DNA of 64,000 nt, taken from the NCBI RefSeq assembly GCF_900115165.1, contig NZ_FOVP01000019.1, positions 47,813-111,812 of the forward strand, in the 5' to 3' direction. The DNA comes from Roseovarius lutimaris. Its GTDB lineage: Bacteria > Pseudomonadota > Alphaproteobacteria > Rhodobacterales > Rhodobacteraceae. The translations under genes were made by a program, and so were the position numbers. Below are positions 37,164 through 47,109 of the stretch, in pieces. Under the pieces are notes generated by a model, which searched no databases, had not been told where the DNA came from, and saw only the letters and a list, made by a program, of their open reading frames with translations. Position 1 is the stretch's first letter; the number at the start of each line of letters is the position of its first letter.

Positions 37164-37787
37164 ATGACCGACAAAGCCTTGCATTCGCTGATCAGCATCA
37201 ACCGTGACGACGGCCAGAGCCCCGTGGCAGAGCCGCTGGACCTTGGCGGGCGCGTGCGCGAACTGCGCAAGGCGCGCGGCTGGACGCTTGAACAGGCGGC
37301 AAAACAGGCGGGGCTGGCGCGCTCGACCCTCTCCAAGATCGAGAACGGCCAGATGTCGCCGACCTATGAGGCCCTCAAAAAGCTGGCCCTCGGGCTTGAA
37401 ATCTCGGTGCCACAGCTTTTCACCCCGCCGCAACGCGATCAGATCAACGGGCGCATGGCGGTGACGCGCGTGGGCGAAGGCACACAAAAGGCCACGGTGA
37501 CCTATGAGCACGAATTGCTCGCCGAAGCGCTCAGCCGCAAGCGCATGCTGCCCTACCGCGCCCAGATCAGGGCCCGCAGCATTGAGGAATTTGACGGCTG
37601 GGTGCGCCATGACGGCGAAGAGTTTCTCTATGTGCTGACCGGGGTGATCCGGCTTTACACCGAGTTTTACGAACCCATCGAGATGCGCCGCGGTGACAGC
37701 GCCTATTATGACGCGACCATGGGCCATAACGTGGTGTCGATCAGCGCCGAGGATGCCACGATCCTTTGGGTGACGTCGCTGACCTGA
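37164..37787 (+). CDS. XRE-family regulator with cupin sensor domain, PuuR-like
   Basis: A 207-residue regulator. The helix-turn-helix reads LRKARGWTLEQAAKQAGLARSTLSKIENG-like sequence (about residues 32-60), and a C-terminal cupin domain (about 130-200) starts near EFDGWVRHDGEEFLYVLTG. Proteins with this architecture include PuuR, the repressor of putrescine catabolism. It is divergent from the acyl-CoA ligase gene (66 bp), which may be one target, while the TTTGATCAAA palindromes near the polyamine genes are another possibility. The effector is unknown. Confidence 0.85.
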   Translation: MTDKALHSLISINRDDGQSPVAEPLDLGGRVRELRKARGWTLEQAAKQAGLARSTLSKIENGQMSPTYEALKKLALGLEISVPQLFTPPQRDQINGRMAVTRVGEGTQKATVTYEHELLAEALSRKRMLPYRAQIRARSIEEFDGWVRHDGEEFLYVLTGVIRLYTEFYEPIEMRRGDSAYYDATMGHNVVSISAEDATILWVTSLT

Positions 37788-37790
37788 TGA

Positions 37791-37817
37791 AAAAAGGGCA
37801 GGAATTGCCCTGCCCTT
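37791..37817 (-). terminator. Rho-independent terminator of accB-accC, shared with the XRE-cupin gene
   Basis: AAGGGCAG (37794-37801) pairs with CTGCCCTT (37810-37817). On the minus strand five T follow (37795-37791). On the plus strand the T-tract is poor. Confidence 0.7.
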
Positions 37818-37841
37818 GATCATCCGTCTAGACCCGTCGAC

Positions 37842-39191
37842 CTAGTCCTGAAGGTTGGTTTCCAGCCAGTGTTCAAGCCAGTGAATGTTGTAATTCCCGG
37901 TCTGGATATCTTCTTCCTGCAAAAGCGCATTGAACAGCGGAATGGTGGTATCCACGCCATCGACGATCAACTCGCCAAGGGCACGCGCCAGACGGGTAAG
38001 CGCGCTTTGACGATCCTTGCCATGCACGATCAACTTGGCGATCAGGCTGTCGTAATAGGGCGGTATCTTATAGCCGTCATAGAGGGCCGAATCCATCCGC
38101 ACCCCAAGCCCGCCGGGGGCATGGAACTGGGTGATCGTGCCGGGGCGGGGCGCAAAATCAGGCAGCTTTTCAGCGTTGATTCTCACCTCGATGGCGTGAC
38201 CGTTGATTTGCAGATCGTCCTGGGTGAACGACATCGGCATGCCTTCGGCAACTCGGATCTGTTCCTGGACAAGATCGACCCCAAAGATCGCCTCAGTGAC
38301 CGGGTGCTCCACCTGAAGCCGGGTGTTCATTTCGATGAAAAAGAAATCGCCCTTTTCATAGAGAAATTCGATCGTGCCGGCACCGCGATAGTTGATGCGG
38401 GCCACCGCATCGGCACAGGTCTCGCCAATGCGCGCGCGTTCCTCTTCGGTGATGCAGGGGCCGGGGGCCTCTTCCAGCACCTTCTGATGGCGGCGTTGCA
38501 GCGAGCAGTCCCGTTCACCAAGGTGCACGGCCTGGCCCTTGCCATCGCCAAACACCTGAATTTCGATATGGCGCGGCGTGGTCAGGTATTTCTCGATATA
38601 GACCTCGTCATTGCCAAAGGCGGCCTTGCCCTCAGAGCGCGCGGTCAGAAAGGCACTTTCCATTTCAGAGGCATCGCGCGCCACCTTCATGCCGCGCCCG
38701 CCACCGCCGGCCGTGGCCTTGATGATCACCGGATAGCCGATCTCTTTGCCAAGCGTCTGCGCCTCTTTCAGGGTCGCAACCCCGCCGTCTGAGCCGGGGA
38801 CGCAAGGCACGCCAAGCGCCTTCATTGTATCCTTGGCGGTGATCTTGTCGCCCATGATGCGGATATGCTCGGCCGAGGGGCCGATGAAGGTCAGGTCGTG
38901 ATCCTCGACAATCTGCACGAAATTCGCGTTCTCGGACAAAAAGCCATAGCCGGGATGGATCGCCTGCGCGCCGGTCACTTCGCAAGCGGCGATGATCGCG
39001 GGGATCGACAGATAACTTTCGCTGCTTGAGGGCGGGCCGATGCAGACCGATTCGTCGGCCATGCGCACATGCATCGCGTCGGCATCGGCGGTGGAATGCA
39101 CCGCCACCGTTTGGATGCCCATTTCACGGGCGGCGCGGATGACGCGAAGGGCGATCTCGCCCCGGTTGGCCACAAGGATCTTGTCGAACAT
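37842..39191 (-). CDS. accC: Acetyl-CoA carboxylase, biotin carboxylase subunit
   Basis: Carboxylates biotin on AccB with ATP and bicarbonate in the first step of fatty acid synthesis. The 449 residues show the ATP-grasp glycine-rich loop [10 protein letters not shown] near residue 165, [12 protein letters not shown] near 209 and the active-site region [14 protein letters not shown] near 290. It is 11 bp downstream of accB on the same strand, the usual bacterial pair. Confidence 0.97.
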   Translation of the reverse strand: MFDKILVANRGEIALRVIRAAREMGIQTVAVHSTADADAMHVRMADESVCIGPPSSSESYLSIPAIIAACEVTGAQAIHPGYGFLSENANFVQIVEDHDLTFIGPSAEHIRIMGDKITAKDTMKALGVPCVPGSDGGVATLKEAQTLGKEIGYPVIIKATAGGGGRGMKVARDASEMESAFLTARSEGKAAFGNDEVYIEKYLTTPRHIEIQVFGDGKGQAVHLGERDCSLQRRHQKVLEEAPGPCITEEERARIGETCADAVARINYRGAGTIEFLYEKGDFFFIEMNTRLQVEHPVTEAIFGVDLVQEQIRVAEGMPMSFTQDDLQINGHAIEVRINAEKLPDFAPRPGTITQFHAPGGLGVRMDSALYDGYKIPPYYDSLIAKLIVHGKDRQSALTRLARALGELIVDGVDTTIPLFNALLQEEDIQTGNYNIHWLEHWLETNLQD

Positions 39192-39201
39192 TGCCTGTGC
39201 C

Positions 39202-39690
39202 TTATTCGATGATCATCAGAGGTGCGCCATATTCGACCGCGGCACCATCTTCGATCAGGATACGTTTCACGGTGCCGGCGCGCGGCGCGGGAATGTGGTT
39301 CATGGTCTTCATCGCCTCGATGATCAGCAATGTATCGCCCTCCGCCACCTGGGTGCCGACGCTGACAAAGGCCGGAACGCCGGGCTCTGCCTGGGTATAG
39401 ACAGTTCCGACCATCGGCGAGGTCACGGCGCCGGGGTGGCTGGCGGGGTCCTCGGTCGGGGGGACGGGCGCGGCGGCGGTCGCGGCGGCAGCGGCTGCGG
39501 GGGGGGCGGCGACCGGGGCCGCTGTGATTTGGGTTGTGACGGTCTCACCGCGGCGGCTGACGCGCACGTTCAGGGTGTCGTCTTCGCCATACTCACGCTT
39601 GACCGATAGCTCGGTCAGGTCGTTCTCATTCAGCAGTTCCGCCAAGGCCTTGACAAAGGCCACGTCCGATTCATGTGATTTGTTTGACAT
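39202..39690 (-). CDS. accB: Biotin carboxyl carrier protein of acetyl-CoA carboxylase
   Basis: A 162-residue carrier. An N-terminal segment is followed by a long Ala/Pro linker (about 75-100) and the biotinyl domain (about 103-162). The biotinylated lysine is in EAMKTMNHI near residue 131. The thumb loop [17 protein letters not shown] is present. ATG 39690 fits other AccB proteins; the frame is open 24 codons upstream without a plausible start. Confidence 0.95.
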   Translation of the reverse strand: MSNKSHESDVAFVKALAELLNENDLTELSVKREYGEDDTLNVRVSRRGETVTTQITAAPVAAPPAAAAAATAAAPVPPTEDPASHPGAVTSPMVGTVYTQAEPGVPAFVSVGTQVAEGDTLLIIEAMKTMNHIPAPRAGTVKRILIEDGAAVEYGAPLMIIE

Positions 39691-39860
39691 CAGGTTCCTC
39701 GACCAAAAGCGATGGTGCCCAACACGGGCCCAGGGCATTCGTTTTCGCCGCTTATAGGCCATGCGTGAGCCCGAGAAAAGCGGCCATTTGACCTTATATT
39801 TGGGCGTTTGGCGATCAAATTACGAGGAGTTTCTTGCAAAACAGCGCAAACGCGCCTCCT

Positions 39861-40403
39861 TCAGAGCGGCATGCCCGAAAGTTTTGCAACAAGTTCGGCA
39901 AGTTTGCGGGCCTGAAACTTTTCCAGCAGGCGGGCGCGGTAAACCTCGATCGTGCGATAGGACAGGCCAAGCTCAAGCCCGATTTCCTTGGAGGTGAGCC
40001 CGCGACAGGTCAGGATCGCCACCTCGCGCTCGCGCTGCGTGAGGGGCACAAGCGGACGTTCTTCCGAGAGATCCGAAAACGACCAGATGCCGCGCTGAAA
40101 CGGGGTATCATGGGTCACCGACTGACCGCGCACCCGGCACCAGAACAGCGTGCCATCGGCGCGTTTCATGACCCGTTCATCGGCATAACGCCCGGTTTTT
40201 CGCATGATCGCAAGGCTGCGCTCGCCAATCCGGCGATAATCCTCGATCGAGGGGTAAAACCGCGCCAGCGGAACGCCGGGATAGGCCTCGGGGGTGTCGC
40301 CAAAGATCGCGGCAAACTGCTGATTGCACTGCCGGATGATGCGATGTTCAAGCACCGCAAGCCCCACGGGGGCATGATCGAAGGCAAGCTGTTTGATTTG
40401 CAT
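39861..40403 (-). CDS. PAS domain-LuxR-type helix-turn-helix regulator
   Basis: A 180-residue protein with an N-terminal PAS domain (about 5-110, including RADGTLFWCRVRGQS) and a C-terminal GerE domain with LTQREREVAILTCRGLTSKEI (about 121-141) and SYRTIEVYRARLLEKF. The arrangement suggests a one-component sensor for an unknown cue. It is divergent from an acyl-CoA ligase gene with about 115 bp between them. The same frame stays open far upstream through that gene's complementary strand; ATG 40403, preceded by AAAGGG, is the sensible start. Confidence 0.8.
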   Translation of the reverse strand: MQIKQLAFDHAPVGLAVLEHRIIRQCNQQFAAIFGDTPEAYPGVPLARFYPSIEDYRRIGERSLAIMRKTGRYADERVMKRADGTLFWCRVRGQSVTHDTPFQRGIWSFSDLSEERPLVPLTQREREVAILTCRGLTSKEIGLELGLSYRTIEVYRARLLEKFQARKLAELVAKLSGMPL

Positions 40404-40517
40404 GCGCCCTTTATGCCCGTTGCGCGGGGGCGCTCCAAGGGAATTGCGTAGATATACGGAATTGAAGCCCGGCGCAGGGAATGCTTTGGTGCCCGAGAAA
40501 CAACGGGGGCGGTGCGG

Positions 40518-42017
40518 ATGAATATCGGTGTCTGGCTGGAACGCGCGGCGGCACGCGGGCCGGGGCGGCCTGCGATCTATCTCGGGGCAGAGCAGGCGTT
40601 TGATTATGCAGGCTTTGACGCCACCGCACGCGCGGTGGCGGGTGGGCTTGTGGCGCAGGGGATAGAGCCCGGCGACAGGGTGGCGATTTTCATGGCGAAC
40701 AGCCCGGCCTATCTTCTGGCGCTTTATGGCGCCTGGTATGCCGGGGCCGCAGTGGTGCCGATCAATGCCAAACTGCACGCCGCCGAGGCGGGGTGGATCA
40801 TAAGGGACGCGCGCGCGCGGATCGTTCTGGTGACCGACAGATTGGCGCAGGGCCTTGGCGATACCGGCGCGGCGGTGATTGATATCGCCGCTGGCGATGC
40901 CGTGATGGGCGCGCCGGTCACGGGCGTTGCGGCGCGCGCGCCGGATGATCTGGCCTGGCTGTTTTATACCTCCGGCACCACCGGGCGCCCCAAGGGGGTG
41001 AGGATCACCCACCGCATGCTGGTGGCGATGTCGCTGGCCTATCTGGCCGATGTGGATGCGGTCAGCCCAGAGGATGCAACGCTTTATGCGGCCCCGATGA
41101 GCCATGGCGCAGGGCTTTATGCGATGGTGCATGTGCTGCGCGGTGCGCGCCATGTCTGCCCGCTGTCGGGCGGGTTTGACGAGGCCGAAATCCTCGACCT
41201 CGCGCGCCATCATGGCCGGGTGCATATGTTCGCGGCCCCCACGATGGTGAAACGCCTGACCGCGCATGCACGTGCAACAGGCGCGACCGGCGAGGGGCTG
41301 CGCAGTGTGATTTACGCAGGCGGGCCGATGTATCTTGCCGATATCATCGAGGCGGTCGATCACTTCGGCGATATCTTCATTCAGATTTACGGCCAGGGCG
41401 AATGCCCGATGGCGATCACCGCCTTGCCACGCTCTGATGTCAGCGACCGAAGCCACCCCCGCTGGCGCGCGCGCCTTGGCTCGGTCGGGCGGGCGCAATC
41501 GGTGGTCGAACTGCGCATCGGTGACGGCGAGGGCCAGGAGGTCGCGCGCGGGCAGGCGGGCGAGATCATGGTGCGCGGCGACGCTGTCATGCCCGGCTAT
41601 TGGCACAACCCCGAGGCCAGCGCCAAGGCCTTTGCCGGGGGCTGGCTTTTGACCGGGGATATCGGGGTGATGGACACGGATGGCTATGTCACGCTTCAGG
41701 ATCGCTCCAAGGATATGATCATCTCGGGCGGCAGCAATATCTATCCGCGCGAGGTGGAAGAGGCGCTTTTGACCCATCCCGCCCTGTCCGAGGTCTCGGT
41801 GGTGGGGCGTGCTGATCCGGACTGGGGCGAGGTGGTTGTGGCCTTTGTCGTGATCGCGCCGGGGGCGGTGCTGGACGTGGCGGCGCTTGACGCGCATTGC
41901 CTTGCCCGGATCGCCCGGTTCAAACGGCCCAAACAGTATGTCGAGTTAAGCGACCTGCCCAAGAACAATTATGGCAAGGTTCTGAAAACCGAGCTGCGCG
42001 CGCGGCTGGACGGGTAA
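40518..42017 (+). CDS. Acyl-CoA synthetase (AMP-forming)
   Basis: A second adenylate-forming ligase, 499 residues. The P-loop is YTSGTTGRPKGVR (near residues 154-166), the adenine motif IQIYGQGECPMAI has GQGE in place of the more common GxTE, and the hinge is DTDGYVTLQDRSKDMIISGGSNIYPREVEE. The catalytic lysine is in NNYGKVLKTELR. The substrate is probably a medium-chain or aromatic carboxylate, not determinable here. ATG 40518 is preferred over GTG 40512, with GGGGG upstream. Confidence 0.85.
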   Translation: MNIGVWLERAAARGPGRPAIYLGAEQAFDYAGFDATARAVAGGLVAQGIEPGDRVAIFMANSPAYLLALYGAWYAGAAVVPINAKLHAAEAGWIIRDARARIVLVTDRLAQGLGDTGAAVIDIAAGDAVMGAPVTGVAARAPDDLAWLFYTSGTTGRPKGVRITHRMLVAMSLAYLADVDAVSPEDATLYAAPMSHGAGLYAMVHVLRGARHVCPLSGGFDEAEILDLARHHGRVHMFAAPTMVKRLTAHARATGATGEGLRSVIYAGGPMYLADIIEAVDHFGDIFIQIYGQGECPMAITALPRSDVSDRSHPRWRARLGSVGRAQSVVELRIGDGEGQEVARGQAGEIMVRGDAVMPGYWHNPEASAKAFAGGWLLTGDIGVMDTDGYVTLQDRSKDMIISGGSNIYPREVEEALLTHPALSEVSVVGRADPDWGEVVVAFVVIAPGAVLDVAALDAHCLARIARFKRPKQYVELSDLPKNNYGKVLKTELRARLDG

Positions 42018-42066
42018 GATTCTTTGCGAAAAATCTTGGGCATTTTCTTTGAAGAAGAAAATGGGG
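42018..42066 (+). terminator. Tandem hairpins after the acyl-CoA ligase gene
   Basis: AAGATT and AATCTT form a first hairpin (42016-42036). CATTTTCTT (42041-42049) and AAGAAAATG (42055-42063) form a 9-bp second one with a 5-base loop. They could work as a terminator or a short intergenic repeat; neither has a strong T-tract. Confidence 0.45.
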
Positions 42067-42105
42067 CGCCTTGCGTTTGAGGGGTAAAGGCCTTAAATGC
42101 GCCCG

Positions 42106-42138
42106 ACGCGGTCGCAGCCTACCCGCTTAAAACAAGGA
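42106..42138 (+). promoter_or_regulatory. preQ1-I riboswitch controlling the que operon
   Basis: GCGG (42108-42111) pairs with CCGC (42123-42126) as stem P1. The loop has GUCGCAGCCUAC, and the tail AAAACAAGGA (42129-42138) supplies the A-rich strand and pseudoknot. The sequence is close to the known class I preQ1 aptamer of Thermoanaerobacter tengcongensis (GGGUCGCAG ... AAAACAAGGG). The tail AAGGA is also the queC Shine-Dalgarno site, six bases before the ATG, so ligand binding should block translation. This assignment comes from visual comparison with the published consensus. Confidence 0.85.
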
Positions 42139-42144
42139 CTGAAA

Positions 42145-42843
42145 ATGGATACGATTGTCATCTGCTCGGGCGGGCTCGATTCGGTGTCGCTTGCGCATAA
42201 AGTTGCCGCTGAACACACTCTCAAAGGGCTTTTGTCCTTTGACTACGGTCAGCGCCACGCCAAGGAACTGGGGTTTGCCGCCGCCTGTGCGACGCGCTTG
42301 GGCGTGCCGCATGAGGTTATAGATATCCGCGCCATCGGTGCCGCCCTTGGTGGGTCGGCCCTCACCGATGATATTGCCGTGCCAGACGGGCATTACGCCG
42401 AAGAGTCGATGAAAGTGACCATCGTGCCCAACCGCAACGCGATCATGCTAACGATCGCGTTCGGCATGGCGGCGGCGCAAAAGGTGGATGCGGTGGCCAC
42501 GGCGGTGCATGGCGGCGATCATTTCATCTATCCCGACTGCCGCCCCGGTTTCATCGACGCCTTTCAGACAATGCAGGATCGTGCCCTTGAGGGCTATGCC
42601 GATATCCGCCTCTATACCCCCTATGTGAGCGGGTCGAAGGCCGATATCGTCACTGATGGCGCGGCCCATGGCACGCCGTTTGCGCAGACATGGTCGTGCT
42701 ACAAGGGCGGGACAAATCATTGCGGGCGCTGTGGCACCTGCGTTGAGCGGCGCGAGGCGTTCCATTCGGCCGACGTCATCGACCCGACGCTTTATGATGA
42801 CCCGGACTTCTGGTTGACGGCCTTGGCCGCGCGGGGGGCCTGA
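42145..42843 (+). CDS. queC: 7-cyano-7-deazaguanine (preQ0) synthase
   Basis: Converts 7-carboxy-7-deazaguanine to preQ0 using ATP and ammonia, in queuosine biosynthesis. The N-terminal PP-loop is ICSGGLDSVSLAHK (residues 5-18), and the C-terminal zinc-binding cysteines are in CYKGGTNHCGRCGTCVERR. It has 232 residues. ATG 42145 is fixed by the AAGGA of the riboswitch. Its stop overlaps the queD ATG by one base, giving TGATG. Confidence 0.95.
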   Translation: MDTIVICSGGLDSVSLAHKVAAEHTLKGLLSFDYGQRHAKELGFAAACATRLGVPHEVIDIRAIGAALGGSALTDDIAVPDGHYAEESMKVTIVPNRNAIMLTIAFGMAAAQKVDAVATAVHGGDHFIYPDCRPGFIDAFQTMQDRALEGYADIRLYTPYVSGSKADIVTDGAAHGTPFAQTWSCYKGGTNHCGRCGTCVERREAFHSADVIDPTLYDDPDFWLTALAARGA

Positions 42844-43199
42844 TGTATCGGATCAGCAAGGAATTTCACTTTTCGGCCTCGCATCAACTCAAGGGCCTGC
42901 CCGAGGATCACCAATGCGCGCGCCTGCACGGGCACAACTATATCGTCGTCATCGAACTGGCCTCGCCTGCGCTTAACACGCATGGATTCGTGCGCGATTA
43001 CCTCGATCTGGCGCCACTGAAGCATTATATCGACGACACCCTGGATCATCGCCACCTGAACGATATCCTCGGTGACGATTGTGTCACGGCCGAGCGGATG
43101 GCGAAGCATTTCTATGACTGGGCCCATGCCCGCTGGCCCGAAGTCTCTGCCGCCAAGGTCAGCGAGACGCCCAAGACATGGGCGGAATACCGTCCGTGA
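42843..43199 (+). CDS. queD: 6-carboxy-5,6,7,8-tetrahydropterin synthase
   Basis: Makes 6-carboxytetrahydropterin from dihydroneopterin triphosphate. The 118 residues have the zinc histidines in FHFSASHQL (residues 7-15) and RLHGHNY (28-34), and the catalytic cysteine in DHQCARLHG. It overlaps queC by one base and queE by about 20 bases, so the order queC-D-E is tightly coupled. Confidence 0.94.
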   Translation: MYRISKEFHFSASHQLKGLPEDHQCARLHGHNYIVVIELASPALNTHGFVRDYLDLAPLKHYIDDTLDHRHLNDILGDDCVTAERMAKHFYDWAHARWPEVSAAKVSETPKTWAEYRP

Positions 43200-43924
43200 C
43201 CACCGGGGATAAAATCCGCGTTTCCGAGATCTTCGGCCCCACCATCCAGGGCGAGGGCGCCTTGATCGGTGTGCCCACGGTGTTCGTGCGCACGGGGGGC
43301 TGTGATTACCGCTGTAGCTGGTGCGACAGCCTGCATGCGGTTGACGCCGAGTACCGCGACACCTGGAAGCCGATGGCGCCTGCGGCAGTGATGGCCGAGA
43401 TCGAGGCGCTGTCGGGTGGCGCGCCGCTTATGGTCTCGCTCTCGGGCGGCAACCCGGCGATTCAGCCGCTTGGCGCGCTGATCGAACTGGGGCAGGGCAA
43501 GGGGTATCGTTTCGCCCTTGAAACCCAGGGCTCGCTCGCGCGCCCCTGGTTCGGTGACCTTGATATGCTGGTGCTCAGCCCCAAACCCCCCTCAAGCGGG
43601 ATGCCGGTGGATTGGCAGATTTTCAATCACTGCGTTGCGGCGGCGGCCGAGGCAAAGACGGTGCTCAAGATCGTGGTGTTTGACGAGCAAGATTACCAAT
43701 GGGCGCGCGAGGTTGCAGGGCATTATCCCGATCTGGCGGTCTATCTGCAACCGGGCAATCACACGCCGCCACCGCCGGACGATGATGCGGCCGTGGTTGA
43801 TCAGGAGGGCGTGGACGCGCGGATGCGTTGGCTGGTGGACCGTGTGATCGAGGATCGCTGGTTCACGGCAAAGGTGCTGCCGCAACTGCATGTGATGCTT
43901 TGGGGCAATAAACGCGGCGTTTGA
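43178..43924 (+). CDS. queE: 7-carboxy-7-deazaguanine synthase, radical SAM
   Basis: Ring contraction of 6-carboxytetrahydropterin to CDG. The 248 residues show the N-terminal [20 protein letters not shown] and the variant cluster motif CDYRCSWC (Cx3Cx2C). The family has an abbreviated barrel, consistent with the length. The start could be ATG 43178, which overlaps queD by 22 bp, or GTG 43196; the former is kept. Confidence 0.94.
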   Translation: MGGIPSVTTGDKIRVSEIFGPTIQGEGALIGVPTVFVRTGGCDYRCSWCDSLHAVDAEYRDTWKPMAPAAVMAEIEALSGGAPLMVSLSGGNPAIQPLGALIELGQGKGYRFALETQGSLARPWFGDLDMLVLSPKPPSSGMPVDWQIFNHCVAAAAEAKTVLKIVVFDEQDYQWAREVAGHYPDLAVYLQPGNHTPPPPDDDAAVVDQEGVDARMRWLVDRVIEDRWFTAKVLPQLHVMLWGNKRGV

Positions 43925-43938
43925 CAGGAGCGATTAGG

Positions 43939-44406
43939 ATGAGCGACGAAACAATATATAGCAATCTCAAACAGTTGGGCGGCGCCACTTTTGTACCGCA
44001 AAACCCGCAGGAGGCCGTGCTTGAACGGGTGCAGAACCCGCAAGGCGATGTGGCTTATAACGTCCGCTTCACCGCGCCCGAGTTCACCTCGCTTTGCCCG
44101 ATGACCGGGCAGCCGGATTTTGCCCACCTGGTGATTGATTACGTGCCTGGCGACTGGCTGGTAGAGAGCAAATCGCTGAAGCTCTTCCTCGGCAGTTTTC
44201 GGAACCACGGCGCCTTTCATGAGGATTGCACGGTCAGCATCGCCCGCCGTCTGGTAGACTTCCTCGATCCTCAATGGCTGCGGATTGGCGGCTATTGGTA
44301 TCCGCGCGGTGGCATCCCGATTGATGTGTTCTATCAGACCGGCCCGATGCCCGAGGGTGTCTGGATTCCCGACCAGGGCGTGCCGCCCTATCGTGGACGC
44401 GGCTGA
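43939..44406 (+). CDS. queF: NADPH-dependent 7-cyano-7-deazaguanine reductase
   Basis: Reduces preQ0 to preQ1, the ligand of the riboswitch upstream of this operon. At 155 residues it is the short (unimodular) QueF. The catalytic cysteine is in [14 protein letters not shown] near residue 55 and the E(S/L)K(S/A)xxxY-like motif is [19 protein letters not shown] 43939 follows GGAGCGATTAGG. It completes the preQ1 pathway apart from folE. The 124 bp that follow (44407-44530) hold no recognised gene. Confidence 0.94.
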   Translation: MSDETIYSNLKQLGGATFVPQNPQEAVLERVQNPQGDVAYNVRFTAPEFTSLCPMTGQPDFAHLVIDYVPGDWLVESKSLKLFLGSFRNHGAFHEDCTVSIARRLVDFLDPQWLRIGGYWYPRGGIPIDVFYQTGPMPEGVWIPDQGVPPYRGRG

Positions 44407-44530
44407 TATTTGCCCGTCGCGTTTCTTCTGGCCTGAAATATCCCCGCCGGAGGCTCCCGGCATTCGCCAAACACGCGAAGGTTCGAGCGATCGGTGCCAT
44501 AACACCTTCGGAATGACGCTGATCAAGAGG

Positions 44531-44917
44531 CTATGACGGCCTGCGCAGCATGGGGTGGCCCTCTGCGACCGGTCTGGTCGGATCAGTGACCACGGCAGGG
44601 TTTTCACTGGCGTTGACGGGCGGTTCGGCCGGCGGGATTTTGACTTGCACAACCGCTTCGAACAGGTGCTGCGGTTCGGCACTGGCGGCCCGGTGGCGCG
44701 CCCGATCTTCGGGTGTTGAGCTTCGCAAGGGGCCGTTATCAAGCGCGGTTGCACGGGTTGTCGTGTCTGGCGGCTGGACGGAAAATTGCGTGCCCGGTGT
44801 GATGACGTTCGAGGCCGCTGCCGGTTCAATGGCGCGCGTCGTGGTCTGTGTCGGGTCCGTCCTGCTTTGCGGCGTTGGGGCCAATGGCAGGACTGGCGAT
44901 GAAATTGCGGTGAACAT
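44531..44917 (-). CDS. Proline/threonine-rich protein of unknown function
   Basis: A 128-residue reading frame with a good start: GAGGAAACCC stands directly before ATG 44917. The product is rich in Pro, Thr, Ala and Glu with few hydrophobic residues after the first dozen, so it is probably disordered. It has no recognised domain. The N-terminal MFTAISSPVLPLAPTPQ is not a good signal peptide. The GC-rich base composition can produce such frames by chance, but the ribosome-binding site argues for a gene. Confidence 0.45.
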   Translation of the reverse strand: MFTAISSPVLPLAPTPQSRTDPTQTTTRAIEPAAASNVITPGTQFSVQPPDTTTRATALDNGPLRSSTPEDRARHRAASAEPQHLFEAVVQVKIPPAEPPVNASENPAVVTDPTRPVAEGHPMLRRPS

Positions 44918-45018
44918 GGGTTTCCTCGTCCAAATTCGCCTCCGCGTTCGATAGTAAGGCTTTCTTCACGGATCGCGAACCGATTTCGACCTCTCTGGTT
45001 AATGAAACCATAAGAATA

Positions 45019-45046
45019 CCCCTGCCCGGGAGGGTCCGAACAGGGG
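45019..45046 (-). terminator. Possible terminator of acs
   Basis: CCCCTG (45019-45024) pairs with CAGGGG (45041-45046), with a further CCCGGGAGGG-type inner pairing. It lies about 33 bp after the acs stop. No clear T-tract follows, so it is only a candidate. Confidence 0.35.
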
Positions 45047-45078
45047 CAAAGCGCGCGTTACCTCTGATGTCTTGGGGC

Positions 45079-47028
45079 TTAACCCCGGTTCATCCGGTTC
45101 TCGATCAGCTCGTCCACAACCGACGGATCGGCCAGGGTCGAGGTGTCGCCCAGGGCACCAAAATCATCCTCGGCGATCTTGCGCAGAATGCGGCGCATGA
45201 TCTTGCCCGAGCGGGTTTTCGGCAGGCCCGGCGCCCATTGGATCAGGTCCGGCTTGGCAATCGGGCCAATCTCGGTGCGGACCCATTTTTCAAGCTCTTT
45301 GCGAAGCTCGTCCGTCGGCTCAACGTCGTTCATCAGGGTGACATAGGCATAGATGCCCTGACCCTTGATGTCATGCGGATAGCCAACCACGGCGGCCTCG
45401 GCCACCTGGGCGTGGGCGACCAGGGCCGACTCGACTTCGGCGGTGCCCATCCGGTGACCCGAGACGTTGATCACATCGTCGACGCGCCCGGTGATCCAGT
45501 AATAGCCGTCTGCGTCGCGCCGACAGCCGTCGCCGGTGAAATAATAGCCTTTGTAATCCGAGAAATAGGTTTTCTCGAAGCGCTCGTGATCGCCGTAGAC
45601 CGTGCGCATCTGCCCCGGCCAGCTATCCTTGATGCAAAGCACGCCTTCGGCCTCGGTCTCGTGAATTTCCGTGCCCGATGTCGGATCAAGAATGACCGGC
45701 TGAACCCCAAAGAACGGGGTGGTGCAAGAGCCGGGCTTGGTCGCGGTGGCGCCGGGGAGGGGGGTCATCAGGTGGCCGCCGGTTTCGGTCTGCCACCAGG
45801 TGTCGACAATCGGGCATTTGCCCTTGCCGACCACCTCGTTGTACCAGGTCCAGGCCTCGGGGTTGATCGGCTCGCCGACGGTGCCAAGCACCTTGAGGTC
45901 ACTGAGGTCGCATTTTTCGACAAAGGAATTGCCCTGTCCCATCAGTGCGCGCAAGGCGGTGGGCGCGGTGTAGAACTGGTTGACCTTGTGCTTTTCGCAG
46001 ACCTGCCAGAAGCGGCTGGCGTCGGGATAGGTCGGCACGCCTTCGAACATGATCGTTGTCGCGCCATTGGCCAGCGGGCCATAGACGATATAGCTGTGGC
46101 CGGTGACCCAGCCGACATCGGCGGTACACCAGAACACATCGCCGGGGTGGTAATCAAACACCAGCTCTTGCGTCATCGCGGCATAGACGAGATAGCCGCC
46201 AGAGCTGTGCACAACGCCCTTGGGCTGCCCCGTCGAGCCGGAGGTATAGAGAATGAACAGCGGATCTTCGGCGTTCATTTCCTCGGGCGGGCACTCGGCG
46301 CTGACCTTGGCGGCCTCTTCATGCCACCAGAAATCAAGGCCCTCGCGCCATGCGATCTGACCGCCGGTGCGTTTGACCACAAGGCATTTCACATCGTCCA
46401 CATCATGCAACAGCGCCTGGTTGACGTTGTCCTTGAGCTTGGTCGCCCGACCACCGCGCGGTGCGTGATCTGCGGTGATCACAACCTTGGCGTCACAGCC
46501 ATTGACCCGCGCCCCAAGCGCATCTGGGCTGAAACCGGCGAAAACGATGGAATGAATGGCGCCGATGCGCGCGCAGGCCAGCATCGCATAGGCGGCTTCG
46601 GGGATCATCGGCAGGTAAAGCACAACCCGGTCGCCGCGTTTGACACCAAGACCCTTGAGGACATTGGCCATCCGGCAGGTGTTGTCGTGCAGCTGTTGAT
46701 AGGTGATGTGAAGCGCGTCTTCATCAGGGCTGTCGGGCTCCCAGATGATCGCGGTTTGATCGCTGCGGGTCGCCAGATGTCGGTCGATGCAGTTGGCCGC
46801 GACGTTCAGCGTGCCGTCAGAGTACCAGTTGATCGCGACACTGCCGAGGTCAAAGCTGACGTCCTTGACCTTCGTGAAGGGCTTGATCCAGTCGATGCGC
46901 TTGCCATGCTCGCCCCAGAACGCCGCCGGGTCGTTGATGGAGGCGTCATACATTTCCTGGTATTTCGCGGCGTCGATATGGGCGTTGGCCGCAAACTCGG
47001 CAGAGGGGGGATATTTGGTGTCGGACAT
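45079..47028 (-). CDS. acs: Acetyl-CoA synthetase
   Basis: Activates acetate with ATP and CoA to acetyl-CoA. The 649 residues match the family throughout. The phosphate loop is [20 protein letters not shown] (about 264-283), the motif WWQTETGG is near 413, and the lysine regulated by acetylation is in [11 protein letters not shown] near residue 610. It is 81 bp after a liv-type ATPase gene on the same strand, so it is probably the last gene of that operon. Propionate may be a minor substrate. ATG 47028 follows AAAGG. Confidence 0.95.
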   Translation of the reverse strand: MSDTKYPPSAEFAANAHIDAAKYQEMYDASINDPAAFWGEHGKRIDWIKPFTKVKDVSFDLGSVAINWYSDGTLNVAANCIDRHLATRSDQTAIIWEPDSPDEDALHITYQQLHDNTCRMANVLKGLGVKRGDRVVLYLPMIPEAAYAMLACARIGAIHSIVFAGFSPDALGARVNGCDAKVVITADHAPRGGRATKLKDNVNQALLHDVDDVKCLVVKRTGGQIAWREGLDFWWHEEAAKVSAECPPEEMNAEDPLFILYTSGSTGQPKGVVHSSGGYLVYAAMTQELVFDYHPGDVFWCTADVGWVTGHSYIVYGPLANGATTIMFEGVPTYPDASRFWQVCEKHKVNQFYTAPTALRALMGQGNSFVEKCDLSDLKVLGTVGEPINPEAWTWYNEVVGKGKCPIVDTWWQTETGGHLMTPLPGATATKPGSCTTPFFGVQPVILDPTSGTEIHETEAEGVLCIKDSWPGQMRTVYGDHERFEKTYFSDYKGYYFTGDGCRRDADGYYWITGRVDDVINVSGHRMGTAEVESALVAHAQVAEAAVVGYPHDIKGQGIYAYVTLMNDVEPTDELRKELEKWVRTEIGPIAKPDLIQWAPGLPKTRSGKIMRRILRKIAEDDFGALGDTSTLADPSVVDELIENRMNRG

Positions 47029-47109
47029 GTCGGACCTTTCTAATCGGGGGCAATCAGAACACGATGCCCGCCCCCAATCAAAAAGGCGATATGGGGCGGG
47101 CGATCCCTG

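Noticed and set aside
40404..41897. Upstream part of the 678-codon minus frame containing the PAS-LuxR gene
   Set aside because: This part is antisense to the acyl-CoA ligase gene. Only the last 180 codons encode recognisable domains.
45067..47043. A 658-codon open frame on + across acs
   Set aside because: It is the mirror of acs, with no domain and no supported start.
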